Assembly (NCBI RefSeq): GCF_032854445.1
Contig: NC_088305.1
Location: forward strand, 22,108,955 to 22,172,954
Direction: 5' to 3'
Origin: Liolophura sinensis
Taxonomy: Eukaryota > Mollusca > Polyplacophora > Chitonida > Chitonidae
DNA: 64,000 bases
The stretch's first letter is position 1. Each line of letters starts with the position of its first letter. The notes beneath the pieces were generated by a model, which was not told the DNA's origin, did no database searches, and saw nothing but the letters and a program-made list of their open reading frames with translations. The position numbers were made by a program, and so were the translations under genes. This document shows, in pieces, positions 54,935 through 64,000 of the stretch.

Positions 54935-55285
54935 GATTATCAGAGAGACCGTTTGTGTGATCTTCGAAGAGAGAGGTTTTATGGGGACTTCATAGGGAGA
55001 CTTGTTTTTGTTGGACGAAAGAGTGGAATTTGTCGGTCTAATTATCAGAGAAACCGTTTATGGGGTCTTCCGAGAGAGAAGTTATATGGGCACCTTTAAA
55101 TGAGACTTCATTTTGTGGAACAAAAGAGAGTGAAGTTTGAGGGGTAAATTATTAGAGAAACCGTTAATAAAGTCTTCCGAGAGAAACGTTTTGTGGGCAC
55201 CTTAAAGTGAGATTTAATTTTGTTGGGCAAGAGAGAGTGCAGTTTGAGGAGTTAATTATTAGAGAAACCTTTTATGGGGTCTTCC
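54935..55285. repeat. ~108-bp tandem repeat, about three units (copy 2)
   Basis: Same array as 13184-13520, with the second unit complete (it retains CCGAGAGAGAAGTTATATGG near 55069). The difference shows a small deletion in copy 1. Confidence 0.7.
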
Positions 55286-55861
55286 GATAGAGGAGTTTTG
55301 TGACGGGGTGAAATAAGCCTACACCATTTTAGTTTGGATGAGATTTCGGTCCTTTAGCTGGGGATACAATTGTTGGTCTCTTAAAAACTATAAATTTAAT
55401 ATTAATCTGTCTATGAAGGTAGAGGCATGGAAAAAAATTAATTAGTCAAATATTTACAACTTCAAATGATTCATATTTAACAGCATGTCATCTCAATTTG
55501 GTTTATTTGTGCTTTGCATTCTTAAAATTAAAGTGTTGCGTTTAAAACTTAAGCAGATGGAGAAGTGATTAAAATTAGATTTTCCCTTCTTTCTTTTTAT
55601 TAAAAGATATTTTTTCACCATATTACTTTCTGTCTCCCAAATTAGGTGTGAGCACAATAAGTCTGCGGCGTAGAAGTGCCGTATTGGTTTGCCCAAGTGA
55701 TGGACAAGCATGATGTCTATAACTTCCTATAACACGTGGCAAGGAGCAATGGTTCATTGCGTGCACTCCGCTTTTCTCCACCTATAAAACTGACAGCTGT
55801 CATTGTGTGTGAAACATTCTTGAGTGCGGCGTTAAATGCAATTTTAAGTAAATGAATGTGA

Positions 55862-56115
55862 CTGCTGTTCGGTCGGCACAGAAGTTGAGTAGATCATAGA
55901 AGTAGAAGTTGTTCTGTATGGCTTCCTTAGTCTTTCAGCTCGGACTGGATCTCTATCTCTGGTCTGACGTGGGAATGTCCGACAGCAACATGCTGAAGGT
56001 CGTGGGTTTCTCCAGGGCACTGCACGATTTCCGTCCGCCATAATGTGGTCGACGTCGTATAAGTGAAATATTCTTGAGTATGGCATGAAATGCCGGTCAA
56101 ATAAAGTTCACCCCA
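55862..56115 (+). repeat. SINE with mollusc-type 3' end (copy 2)
   Basis: Counterpart of 14090-14340, essentially unchanged, including GTGGGTTTCTCCAGGGCACT and GAAATATTCTTGAGTATGGC. Confidence 0.6.
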
Positions 56116-56262
56116 TCAGTAATCTATCGTGTAAGAATCATATTCCCCTATCATATTTTACTCAAATACAAACAACTCAACAAATGGCCCACATACAGCA
56201 GCAGGAATGCAAAACATACCAAAATCTGTGTGAGCAATACATTGATTGAACGTGGTGACATT

Positions 56263-59200
56263 TTAATCAGCGCTCAAAAAAGAGGCTTTTACAGATATTT
56301 TTTTGTTTATCATTTTCTGCGCCTCTGCCCAAACACGAAATTTAACATGAATCCACTTGCGTGTCTTAAGCTGCGGAAAAGAACTCATGCAGCTAATAAC
56401 GTCCGCTTTTCTGGGAGGTCTCCTCGACAGTACTGACTGATCAATCAAGTCTGAGATGGCCTTCATTTCATCAGTTCTCCATTCTGTGCGTTGAACAGCC
56501 TTTCCTAAAACACAATATGCAACTGTGAGATAAATAACTTATATATTCGTATATTTATTTTTTGTGATTTTTATTTTACACCTATTCCAGAATACATGTA
56601 TTCTACGCTTGCCAAGTTTTATAAATACTGGTGGATGAAACTGCACAAAGCAAACAGGAAACTTATACCTTTCCAAGTTTCTGAAAGTCCTCATAAAAAG
56701 TGAGCATGTAATATATTGTCGTGTTCGGCAGTTCCGTTGCCCTTGTTTCACTTAGGTTAATAAATGATATAACTTGATTATCTGGCTAAACATTAAACTA
56801 AAAGTGTTTTTTTTACCTTTGTACATTTTGGTGTTCCCTGCCATGACAATGTCACTGATATCACCACTGTCTAGAGAATAAATGAAACACATGGAATACA
56901 AATGATAGACACTAGTACGCGTAAGCATCGGAACAAGAAATCATTTATAATTACGTCTTCCCATGAAGCCTCAAAAATAGACAACTCAGTTTGAACTAAA
57001 AAGATTGAACTGAACATATTTCATGATTAAACAAAGTCCTGTTCATATCGTACAGAAATACTATTGTGGCTTTAGTGCTTTGGGAGAAACTCACACTTTT
57101 TAGAATGATTACTGAAAAACCTCAAAAAAAAATTATGTCGTCCGAGGTATCGTTTCTACATTAGTATTTGTTTGCCAACGATATTCCTAAGATCGATCCA
57201 CGGACATCATCTATCACATCACAAAGGTTGCAACCAAGTTGGTTTACATGTAATGTCGACAACTGAATCACAGTCGTGAAGCAGCGAGGCTAAGCTGTCC
57301 TGCACGACGACAATCCGTTCTTTCAACTGATATGACTGAGATTCCAAACAAAACAAATCATTAACATACCAGTTGTTTCATCTGCCACAGATGTAGATGG
57401 AGCATGAGTTGTTTCATCTGTCACAGATTTTGGGGTAATTGGGGCCAGCTGACTGCTTAACTTCTCCATCTCTGAAGCCTGAACTTCTCCGGAAGAATCT
57501 GTTTGTGAATAAAACCAGAAGGGTAAATGTTTAATAAGGGTATAAAACTAGTAGAAAGGTTTGCCTCCATCCCACTCAGCCTTGGCTAGAGTTTTGAAAA
57601 AGACACATTATAATATCTTAATGTCAAAAGGGTAATGAACACCGAATCCATCATCAGTGAACTTGCACGTCTAACAAAATAAACACGAGCCGCAGTTGAG
57701 GCTAGAAGCTTTGGGCTAATTGAGTCACAGGTGATAATAAATCGCACATACATGAATAATCACAGCCCATACCATACCACAGAAGTAGAATACTTTTAGT
57801 TAGCCTTGGAAAAGCATTACGTAGACAAGCAAGAAAACTTTTTGAAAGACAATGAAACAAACGACGAAAAAGCATTATAAATACATTAACAATGAAACAA
57901 ATACACATTTGCACTTACACAAATTATTGTGAAAAGTGACCGCTTACCTCCACAATCATCTTTACAGTAGTCTGGAAAATATAAAAAAACTATTTATATT
58001 GTACAGACAAGGTCTTGGAACACCTGTTTCAGCAGAAAAGTAACAGCACAAAATTTAATTTACAATGTTTCAATTCTATATTACTACCACAGCATTGGAG
58101 GTATCCCCCCCCCCCAAAAAAAAAAATCCAATTGTGTATCCTATAATAATTCACTAAGGTACCACAACCGGTCTGAATTGTGTGTTCACTTTCGCTGTAA
58201 TTTGTGGCTTATGTACAACCGTTCTGAATTGTGTGTCCACTTTCACTGTAATCTGTGGCTTATGTACAACCGTTCTGAATTGTGTGTTCACTTTCACTGT
58301 AATTTGTGGCTAATGTACAACCGTTCTGAATTGTGTGTTCACTTTCACTGTAATTTGTGGCTAATGTGCAATCGGTCTGAATTGTGTGTTAACTTTCACT
58401 GTAATTTGTGGCTAATGTACAACCGGTCTGAATTGTGTTTTCACTTTCACTGTAATTTGTGGCTAATGTGCAGCCGGTCTGAATTGTGTGTTGACTTTCA
58501 CTGTAATTTGTGGCTAATGTACAACCGGTCTGAATTGTGTGTTAACTTTCACTGTAATTTGTGGCTACGGTATATACCACAACCGTTCTGAATTCTGTGT
58601 TCACTTTCACTGTAATTTGTGCCTAAAGTACAACCGGTCTGAACTGTGTGCTCACTTTCACTGTGATTTGTGGCTAATGTACCCTAGCAGCTCTGAATTG
58701 TTTGTTACCTGTCTGTCATTTGTGGTTAAGCTAACTATTTACATTATTTTATTTATTTAGTTAATTATGACTGGAGCTGAATCCTATCGTCATAATGTGA
58801 TATCGTTAATGAAAATTGTTGATTTTTGATTACACCGCTTCGTATCCAATTGGAAACATTTCTGTTACATCCAAGCAGCCAGAAATAAGTGGGGGAAAAT
58901 AACCCTAGCATGCATCAAAGAAGGATAACTTAAAAGTCTAGGTCAATGCCAAGGTTAAATGAGTAGACGCTCCTTATCAACACCTGGCAGTTTTGATCAA
59001 TAGCTGTTGGTTTGAAAGGAAGCAGTCCAGATAGCTTTGAAGAGGTCTATATCTCAATCTATAGGTTTATTTCACAATTATCTTATTTGATTTGACTGTT
59101 CTTTAAGCAAGCATAAGACCAGCAGTAAGTCAGTTTTACTTTTACTTCGTATAACTTTTGAGTCATATGGAAATGACCTCATTAAACTAAACAGTGGGCA

Positions 59201-61046
59201 TTACTTACCACTAAATGTTATATCGTTCAAAGTTTTCCCAGCAAATGAACCCATTTTCCCTTGTTCTGCAGCCAGTAACAGTCTGCTTACTTTAGCCAGC
59301 TCAAGTATTGAATCTTGTAAACGGTAGAAGTTTCGATGAAAACTAATATCATGACCCATGTGATTGGCCAGATATTCAAGTTCATTCTCTGTTAGGCTAA
59401 TGACCTGAAATAAACAAAATAAATCGTGTTAAAAGTTTTCCACTTCTGCGATGACAATCACTTTCATGGGTCGAGTCAATCACGCCCCTTTCTGTGGTTT
59501 GGACCGTAATAAATGTTTTCATATAAGATTTTACATACTGTATTAAAAGTATCACAATTGTGCCCATAGCCAGAAAAATATAAATTAAATTTTTGGCCAG
59601 CACATTGCATCAAAATACGGAGAACTAAAAATTGCTTAATGCACAAACCTGTATGTTTGCAGTGCAGAAAATCAAAGGTAAAACCAACTCAAAGCCAATC
59701 TCGTGCTGTATACCTGACACTGTTGCCATGTACTTTCGTAGTTTTGTGCTGGTAATCAGTTCAGGGTGTGACAAACCAGCATCATGTGCTGCCATTTTCA
59801 TAGCTTGTGAAGTTTTCAAGTGAGACTCCCGCCACTAGCAAACAAGAAAGGATTATCCTCAGAGGTTTTTGCGCATTTCCGGTATCTGATGAGAGTGTCA
59901 ACTGCCTCAACCATGTCTTCGGTCAAGACGATAGGAACTTTGCGGTTTTGTTTCCCAATAACTTCCAAGTGCCGCATGCTGAAATATAAATATAAATTAA
60001 AGAATACAGGACTGAAGTTACAATCAAGCACTGATAACTTCCAGGTGATACAGATATCTTAATATTATTCCACAGAAAAGATTACTGGCCTTGACAACTC
60101 GCATTGCAAGAAACAAAGCTGTTTTGTTTCTCTTGTATCAACCAGTAACCAGCAACCAACGACCAGCAGAGTTACAGCATCAAGCTAAATACACACGATT
60201 TTTAATAGGTTTATACATGTATTATTGTATCATATATTCTATAGGTATTGGCTTCAAAATATGCTAGCACAGGTGTATCCAAAAGCAAAAACATCTTATT
60301 GCATAAACAACCCTATTACTGTTACTCATTAAAGATTTAAAATACAACAGGGCTAAATCACTTTGTAGTTCAAATACTAACTTGTTGCAAAGTTTTCTCT
60401 CAAACTCTGTCAGACTTTGCAAGAGGTCACTGTTCACACTGGTTGAACTCCTAGACTTGAGGTACAATGATAGCTGCACTTCTCCAACTTCGGCCTCTCT
60501 TCGTCTATTAAAAACGCTTATTCGACCAAGTGTTGTTAATGCCAGCTTTCTCCAAACGTCTCCTGATGGTTTAGATTTTAGCAGCTGCACAAGTAATTTC
60601 ATCTGTGCAATTTAGTAGGTTTTCAGCTTCAGTAAATCTTCTGTTAGAGGCAATAGTTCAGTATTGTTATACTTTCGTTCCCGAAGCGCCCGGAAGGCAA
60701 TGGAATTTATCTTATCACACCATTCTCGGTGATACAACTTCAGTAAATCACTCGCCTCTTCTTTTCCATGACAGTCTTTGTTTCGGATAGTCCACCCCTC
60801 TTTAAGACAAATCAACTTCTTCAACACCTGTCCCATTTTCAGAGCTATTGCGGGCTTCTCAAATTTTATTGAACCAGTCATAGACCTCTGCTCTGCTTGA
60901 ACACAGACATTCTTTACAGCCAGTACAAGAAGATCAAATGAATCTGGATTAAGGAAATCAGACATGTATGCACTTGGTCTTCCCGTAAGCTTGCGAAGCT
61001 CTATCAAACAACGTGCTGCTAGTCGCATCTGCTCTCTTACAACAGC
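56263..61046 (-). pseudogene. Tyrosine-recombinase-like multi-exon gene, copy 2
   Basis: Minus-strand exons: 60378-61046 (5' end cut by LINE A2), 59714-59978, 59209-59404, 57948-57971, 57370-57498, 56817-56870 and 56263-56504. Most junctions are consensus (TTTCAG acceptors; GTATAC, GTAAGT, GTAAGC donors). The first exon is longer here and includes helical SFDLLVLAVKNVC, ALKMGQVLKKL and ELLPLTEDLLK, then FNRRREAEVGEV. Later exons carry STKLRKYM, YLANHMGHD and FHRNFYRLQ, a Ser/Thr-rich linker, and a Myb-like C-terminal exon (KWIHVKFRVWAEAQ) ending at 56263. The residues fit the R, box II and H...Y pattern of tyrosine recombinases. A nonsense codon (copy 1 has Gln) lies at 60613-60615, and the frame slips near 59822 in both copies. 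Family: uncharacterised in fish and invertebrates from memory. Confidence 0.68.
58160..58720. repeat. 51-bp minisatellite, about 11 units (copy 2)
   Basis: Same unit as 16407-16800 but with about three more repeats. It lies in the intron between the exons at 57948-57971 and 59209-59404. The apparent plus-strand protein of 17-residue repeats is a by-product of the 51-base period. Confidence 0.85.
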
Positions 61047-61270
61047 CCCCGTGGGGTTTCCGGGGTGATAAGAATAGGACCTCAGCCCTCTAGGCAAGCT
61101 TGTAAAAGTCGACTAACCTAGAGCTCTCCTGTGTGAGCCCGGTGAATATAATAGGCTCACATCTTCTCGGTTGTGTGAGAGGCAACCGGGGAGCGACCTG
61201 TTTGCCGTGGGTTGCGACCCGTAATCTACGAGGACGGGATCCTGGTGGCTGAGGGTGTGTTGATCTTGCG
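61047..61270 (+). promoter_or_regulatory. Structured leader of LINE A2
   Basis: CTCTAGG/CCTAGAG, TGTGAGCC/GGCTCACA and CGGTTG/CAACCG stems are kept. Three bases of the inner GTCGT hairpin are missing while the outer stem is intact. Confidence 0.55.
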
Positions 61271-61644
61271 AGATCCTCATGCTCAAGACGGCACTTTGGC
61301 CCTTACTTTTAGAGAGACGGGAGGTCGGATGGGCCCGGTCCGATCAATCGGCTTGGTCATGTCATGCCTCTGCGTGGTCCCAATTGCTTCAATAACAGCA
61401 CATCATTTAGCAAACAAATGTTATTTCTGAAATATCGTTTGCGGGACTACGTTTTGAGGCGGTGGCTCATGGGTCAATCGAGTAGATTGAATTTAACCTT
61501 TGGTATAAATCAATCTGTTCGAGTATACCTCATATGGAATCCTTGGTGTCTTTCCTGCTGGGTATTCCCAGGTTCAGGCATCGCCCTTGTTGGCACTCCG
61601 TGGTGGGTGGGGAACATATGGGGTGAAATTTATATCTATATGTC

Positions 61645-63009
61645 ATGTCTACATTAAAACCTACTTTAAATATTTCGAATATAGCTAATAAATCTTCATC
61701 TCAGCCGACTTTGTCTTTAAGTGCTGATAAAAAGAGGAAGTTGTCGGACTCACTGGATAACGAACAGAGCAGTTGGCCGGCTTTCATTGTTCTCTCAACT
61801 AAGAGTGAACAAAAGCCGGCTTCAAAAATTCATCCGTTTCTTCTGCAAAGGGCTCTCCAGGGCACAGCAGGAACTTTAAAAAACGTTAAAAAACTTAGAT
61901 CCGGAGACATTCTCATTGAATGTTTCCGGCAACAACAGTCAAAAAATTTACTTAAATTAAATAAAATATCTGACATATCTGTTTTCACATCCCCTCACCA
62001 TTCCCTGAACAGCTGTCAGGGAATCATTCGTGACAGGGATGGTGATATAGCTGACCTGAAGGAGGAAAAAATCTGCCAAGAACTAAATTCACAGGGTGTT
62101 ACCAGAGTGAAACGCTTCGTTACGAAGAAATCTGGTAACCTCTTTAAACTTAATACATACCTGCTTACCTTTAACACTACCTCCCTTCCGTCTCATATCT
62201 ACGTTGGCCCGTATAGGGTTAATGTGGATTTATATATCCCCAATCCTACACGTTGTTTTAATTGCCAACGATTTGGTCATGGCAAGGGACAATGTAAGAA
62301 CAAACTTATTTGCTTCAGATGCGGCAGTGACGGTCATGATGGTTTCGACTGCAGCAACACAGTTAAGTGTTGCAACTGCAGTGGAGATCACATGGCCTCC
62401 TCAAAAGACTGCCCGCTTTTCGTTAAGGAAAAGCAAATTATCAACTTGAAAATTAAAAACAATATCTCCTATCAGGACGCCCGGAAATTAGCCTCACTTT
62501 CTAATACTTTTCTACCGACTTCGTTTGCCAATGTGGTCAAGCGAGTAGCAACTGTTGCTACTCAAACCTCTTGGACTTGGCCCATTGGAAACGACAAACC
62601 TAGTTATGTTTCTGTGCAACTTCCATCTCAACCTTCATTTAGTTCTTCCTCAACTCAAACTCCTTCAAAAGAACAAATAAAAACAGTAAATAGTATAGAA
62701 CACCCTGGTAAACCAGCTGAGCCCAATTGCCCTAAAAATGACAAAAATAAGTCCAAAAGTCAATCTCAAAATAATAATAAAATAACTAATAAACCTGGTG
62801 GCCCCACAGAGCGTCCCTCTAAGGCCACTAGGGATCCTATACAAACTTTTAATAAGTTTGGTTCGTTGGAGGACGTTGGTCCTTCAACATCAGATGCGGA
62901 GGTGATGGATATATCACCCGCATCAGGGAGATCTTCCAGCCGATCTCCAAGAAAGGGTCGTCCTCGGTCAAAACATAAAGAGAAATCTCCTATACGTCTC
63001 CCTCCATAA
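61645..63009 (+). CDS. LINE A2 ORF1: gag-like RNA-binding protein with CCHC knuckles
   Basis: An intact 454-residue ORF, the relative of 3806-5155. Three zinc knuckles: CFNCQRFGHGKGQC, CFRCGSDGHDGFDC and CCNCSGDHMASSKDC. Ser/Gln/Asn-rich linker and basic C-terminal tail (RSPRKGRPRSKHKEK). The stop overlaps the ORF2 ATG as TAATG. It probably coats LINE RNA, and with 3806-5155 it is one of two undamaged LINE ORF1s here. Confidence 0.92.
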   Translation: MSTLKPTLNISNIANKSSSQPTLSLSADKKRKLSDSLDNEQSSWPAFIVLSTKSEQKPASKIHPFLLQRALQGTAGTLKNVKKLRSGDILIECFRQQQSKNLLKLNKISDISVFTSPHHSLNSCQGIIRDRDGDIADLKEEKICQELNSQGVTRVKRFVTKKSGNLFKLNTYLLTFNTTSLPSHIYVGPYRVNVDLYIPNPTRCFNCQRFGHGKGQCKNKLICFRCGSDGHDGFDCSNTVKCCNCSGDHMASSKDCPLFVKEKQIINLKIKNNISYQDARKLASLSNTFLPTSFANVVKRVATVATQTSWTWPIGNDKPSYVSVQLPSQPSFSSSSTQTPSKEQIKTVNSIEHPGKPAEPNCPKNDKNKSKSQSQNNNKITNKPGGPTERPSKATRDPIQTFNKFGSLEDVGPSTSDAEVMDISPASGRSSSRSPRKGRPRSKHKEKSPIRLPP

Positions 63010-64000
63010 TGGCGATATATGACAAAATTATACAGTGGAATTGTCGAGGCCTTAAGGTAAATTTTATTGAAATAACACAGCTTGTTCAATCATTAAATCC
63101 TATTGCCCTGTGTCTTCAGGAAACTCACCTGAAGACATCTGACAAAGACAAAATAACTCTTAAAAATTAGTCATTATACAGTACGTACTCGAATGAAGAA
63201 GATCGAGCTGCAGGCGGCTCCTCTATCTTCGTCAATAACAATGTTATTCACAGCCCTGTTGCTCTGGATACAGAACTTCAGGCTGTGGCCGTTCGTGTTT
63301 CACTATGTGAAACAATCACATTATGTTCAGTGTATATTCCCCCGAACATTTCTTTGTCAGCTTTGCAGTTACATAATTTAAAACAACAGTTGCCAACACC
63401 TTTTATACTTATGGGAGATTTTAATTCCCATAACCCCCTATGGGGCAGTAACAACATAAATGATAAGGGCAAGATAATAGAAAACTTCTTATCTAACGAA
63501 GAACTGTGTTATTTCAATGATGGTTCTAATACCTATTTACATCCAGGTAATGGCGCTTATTCTGCTATCGATCTCACTATCACAGATCCATCACTTCTCC
63601 CGGATTTTTCTTGGAAGGTGCATGACGATCTTTGTGGTAGCGACCATTTTCCTATAATCCTAGAACATATCACTTCTAATTCATTAGAACGTGTAGCTAG
63701 GTGGAAATTCGATAAAGCGGATTGGATCGCATTTGAGATGTTCTGTGAGGCTGATATCACCTCAAAGACTCTCACTGGAGCAGATGATCCTATGTTAAAA
63801 TTTAATCAGCTTGTTTTAGAAGCCGCTGACAGAACTATCCCTAAGACCTCGACAAATCCCAAATCCAAAAGTAAACCCTGGTACGACAATGACTGTCGTA
63901 AAGCCATAAAGGACCGTAAAAAGGCTGAACGCAGATTTAATCATTGTCCTACTGATAATAATTTAAACCAGGTTCGTAAATTTAGAGCTAAGGCTCGTCG
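63009..64000 (+). pseudogene. LINE A2 ORF2, early nonsense codon, cut by window end
   Basis: Starts in TAATG overlap. The N-terminal endonuclease segment (QWNCRGLKVNF, LQETHLK) is followed by a stop at 63168-63170 (TAG where the others have TAT). Beyond it the frame stays open through GDFNSHNPLWG and SDHFPI to 64000. The reverse transcriptase lies outside the window. With one stop at codon ~54 this copy cannot make full ORF2. Confidence 0.88.

Larger units (their letters stand above)
49822..60641. repeat. Duplicated locus, copy 2
   Basis: Collinear partner of 1-18726, lacking LINEs A1 and B1 and keeping 53014-53337. Beyond 60641 this copy continues into exon sequence (60642-61046) that is missing at 18727 in copy 1, and is itself interrupted by LINE A2 at 61047. 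Confidence 0.88.
61047..64000 (+). mobile_element. LINE A2 (subfamily A), continues past the window
   Basis: Begins CCCCGTGGGG after AACAG inside the first exon of the recombinase-like gene, antisense to it. Leader 61047-61644, intact ORF1 61645-63009, ORF2 from 63009. The leader matches A1 (same ACAGCA-containing segment), not B1 or B2. Confidence 0.9.

Noticed and set aside
58178-58591. Repetitive protein of 17-residue units on the plus strand
   Set aside because: It is a by-product of a 51-bp minisatellite inside an intron of the opposite-strand gene; unit number differs between copies and no start context exists.

Overview
This is animal nuclear DNA, very probably from a mollusc and perhaps a vetigastropod such as an abalone. 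The grounds are non-LTR retrotransposons with a CATT-repeat tail, a SINE with a mollusc-type 3' end, a Polinton/Maverick (adintovirus-like) element, and minus-strand exons with consensus GT-AG junctions. I see no rRNA, no canonical tRNA gene, no CRISPR array and no bacterial-type operon. The species call is inference from remembered repeat motifs.

Layout. (1) 1-18726 and 49822-60641 are two diverged copies of one locus, about 49.8 kb apart at their left ends and offset by 41.7-42 kb further right. Each carries the 3' part of a Tx1-like LINE, a short conserved minus-strand ORF, anonymous DNA with a GC-rich stretch, a ~108-bp tandem repeat, a SINE, and a multi-exon minus-strand gene with a tyrosine-recombinase-like core. 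(2) Four RNase H-bearing LINEs in two subfamilies (A and B) have inserted in plus orientation: A1 (3205-5716, 5' fragment), B1 (5718-11579), B2 (18727-26214, with a 1.6-kb foreign insert) and A2 (61047 to the window end). (3) 26215-31600 is a graveyard of older elements: a decayed LINE, a Penelope-type reverse transcriptase fragment and a gutted PIF/Harbinger transposon. (4) About 33390-45790 is a Polinton. It encodes protein-primed DNA polymerase B (plus strand), then on the minus strand an adenain-like protease, double-jelly-roll major capsid protein, small virion protein, minor capsid (penton) protein, two accessory virion proteins, packaging ATPase, a small membrane protein and a chromodomain integrase. 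(5) About 46370-52240 is a nearly full-length Tx1-like LINE whose 3' half starts the second copy of the duplicated locus.

Condition. The Polinton polymerase has at least six frameshifts and two nonsense codons, and the integrase is frameshifted between catalytic core and C-terminal domains. All virion morphogenesis genes are open. The LINEs carry one to a few lesions per ORF. The two copies of the recombinase-like gene are each interrupted by a different LINE in the same exon and carry different further lesions.

How the parts relate. Nothing here is a single working pathway. The window is a nest of mobile elements in which a probable host gene family has been duplicated and repeatedly hit. 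The most notable signals are the capsid-competent Polinton whose terminal-repeat motifs recur internally, the intron-containing tyrosine-recombinase gene pair, the conserved multi-hairpin 5' leader of the LINEs, and LINE insertions that seem to have lost target DNA on their 3' side. The two locus copies could also be unmerged haplotypes; sequence alone cannot decide this.
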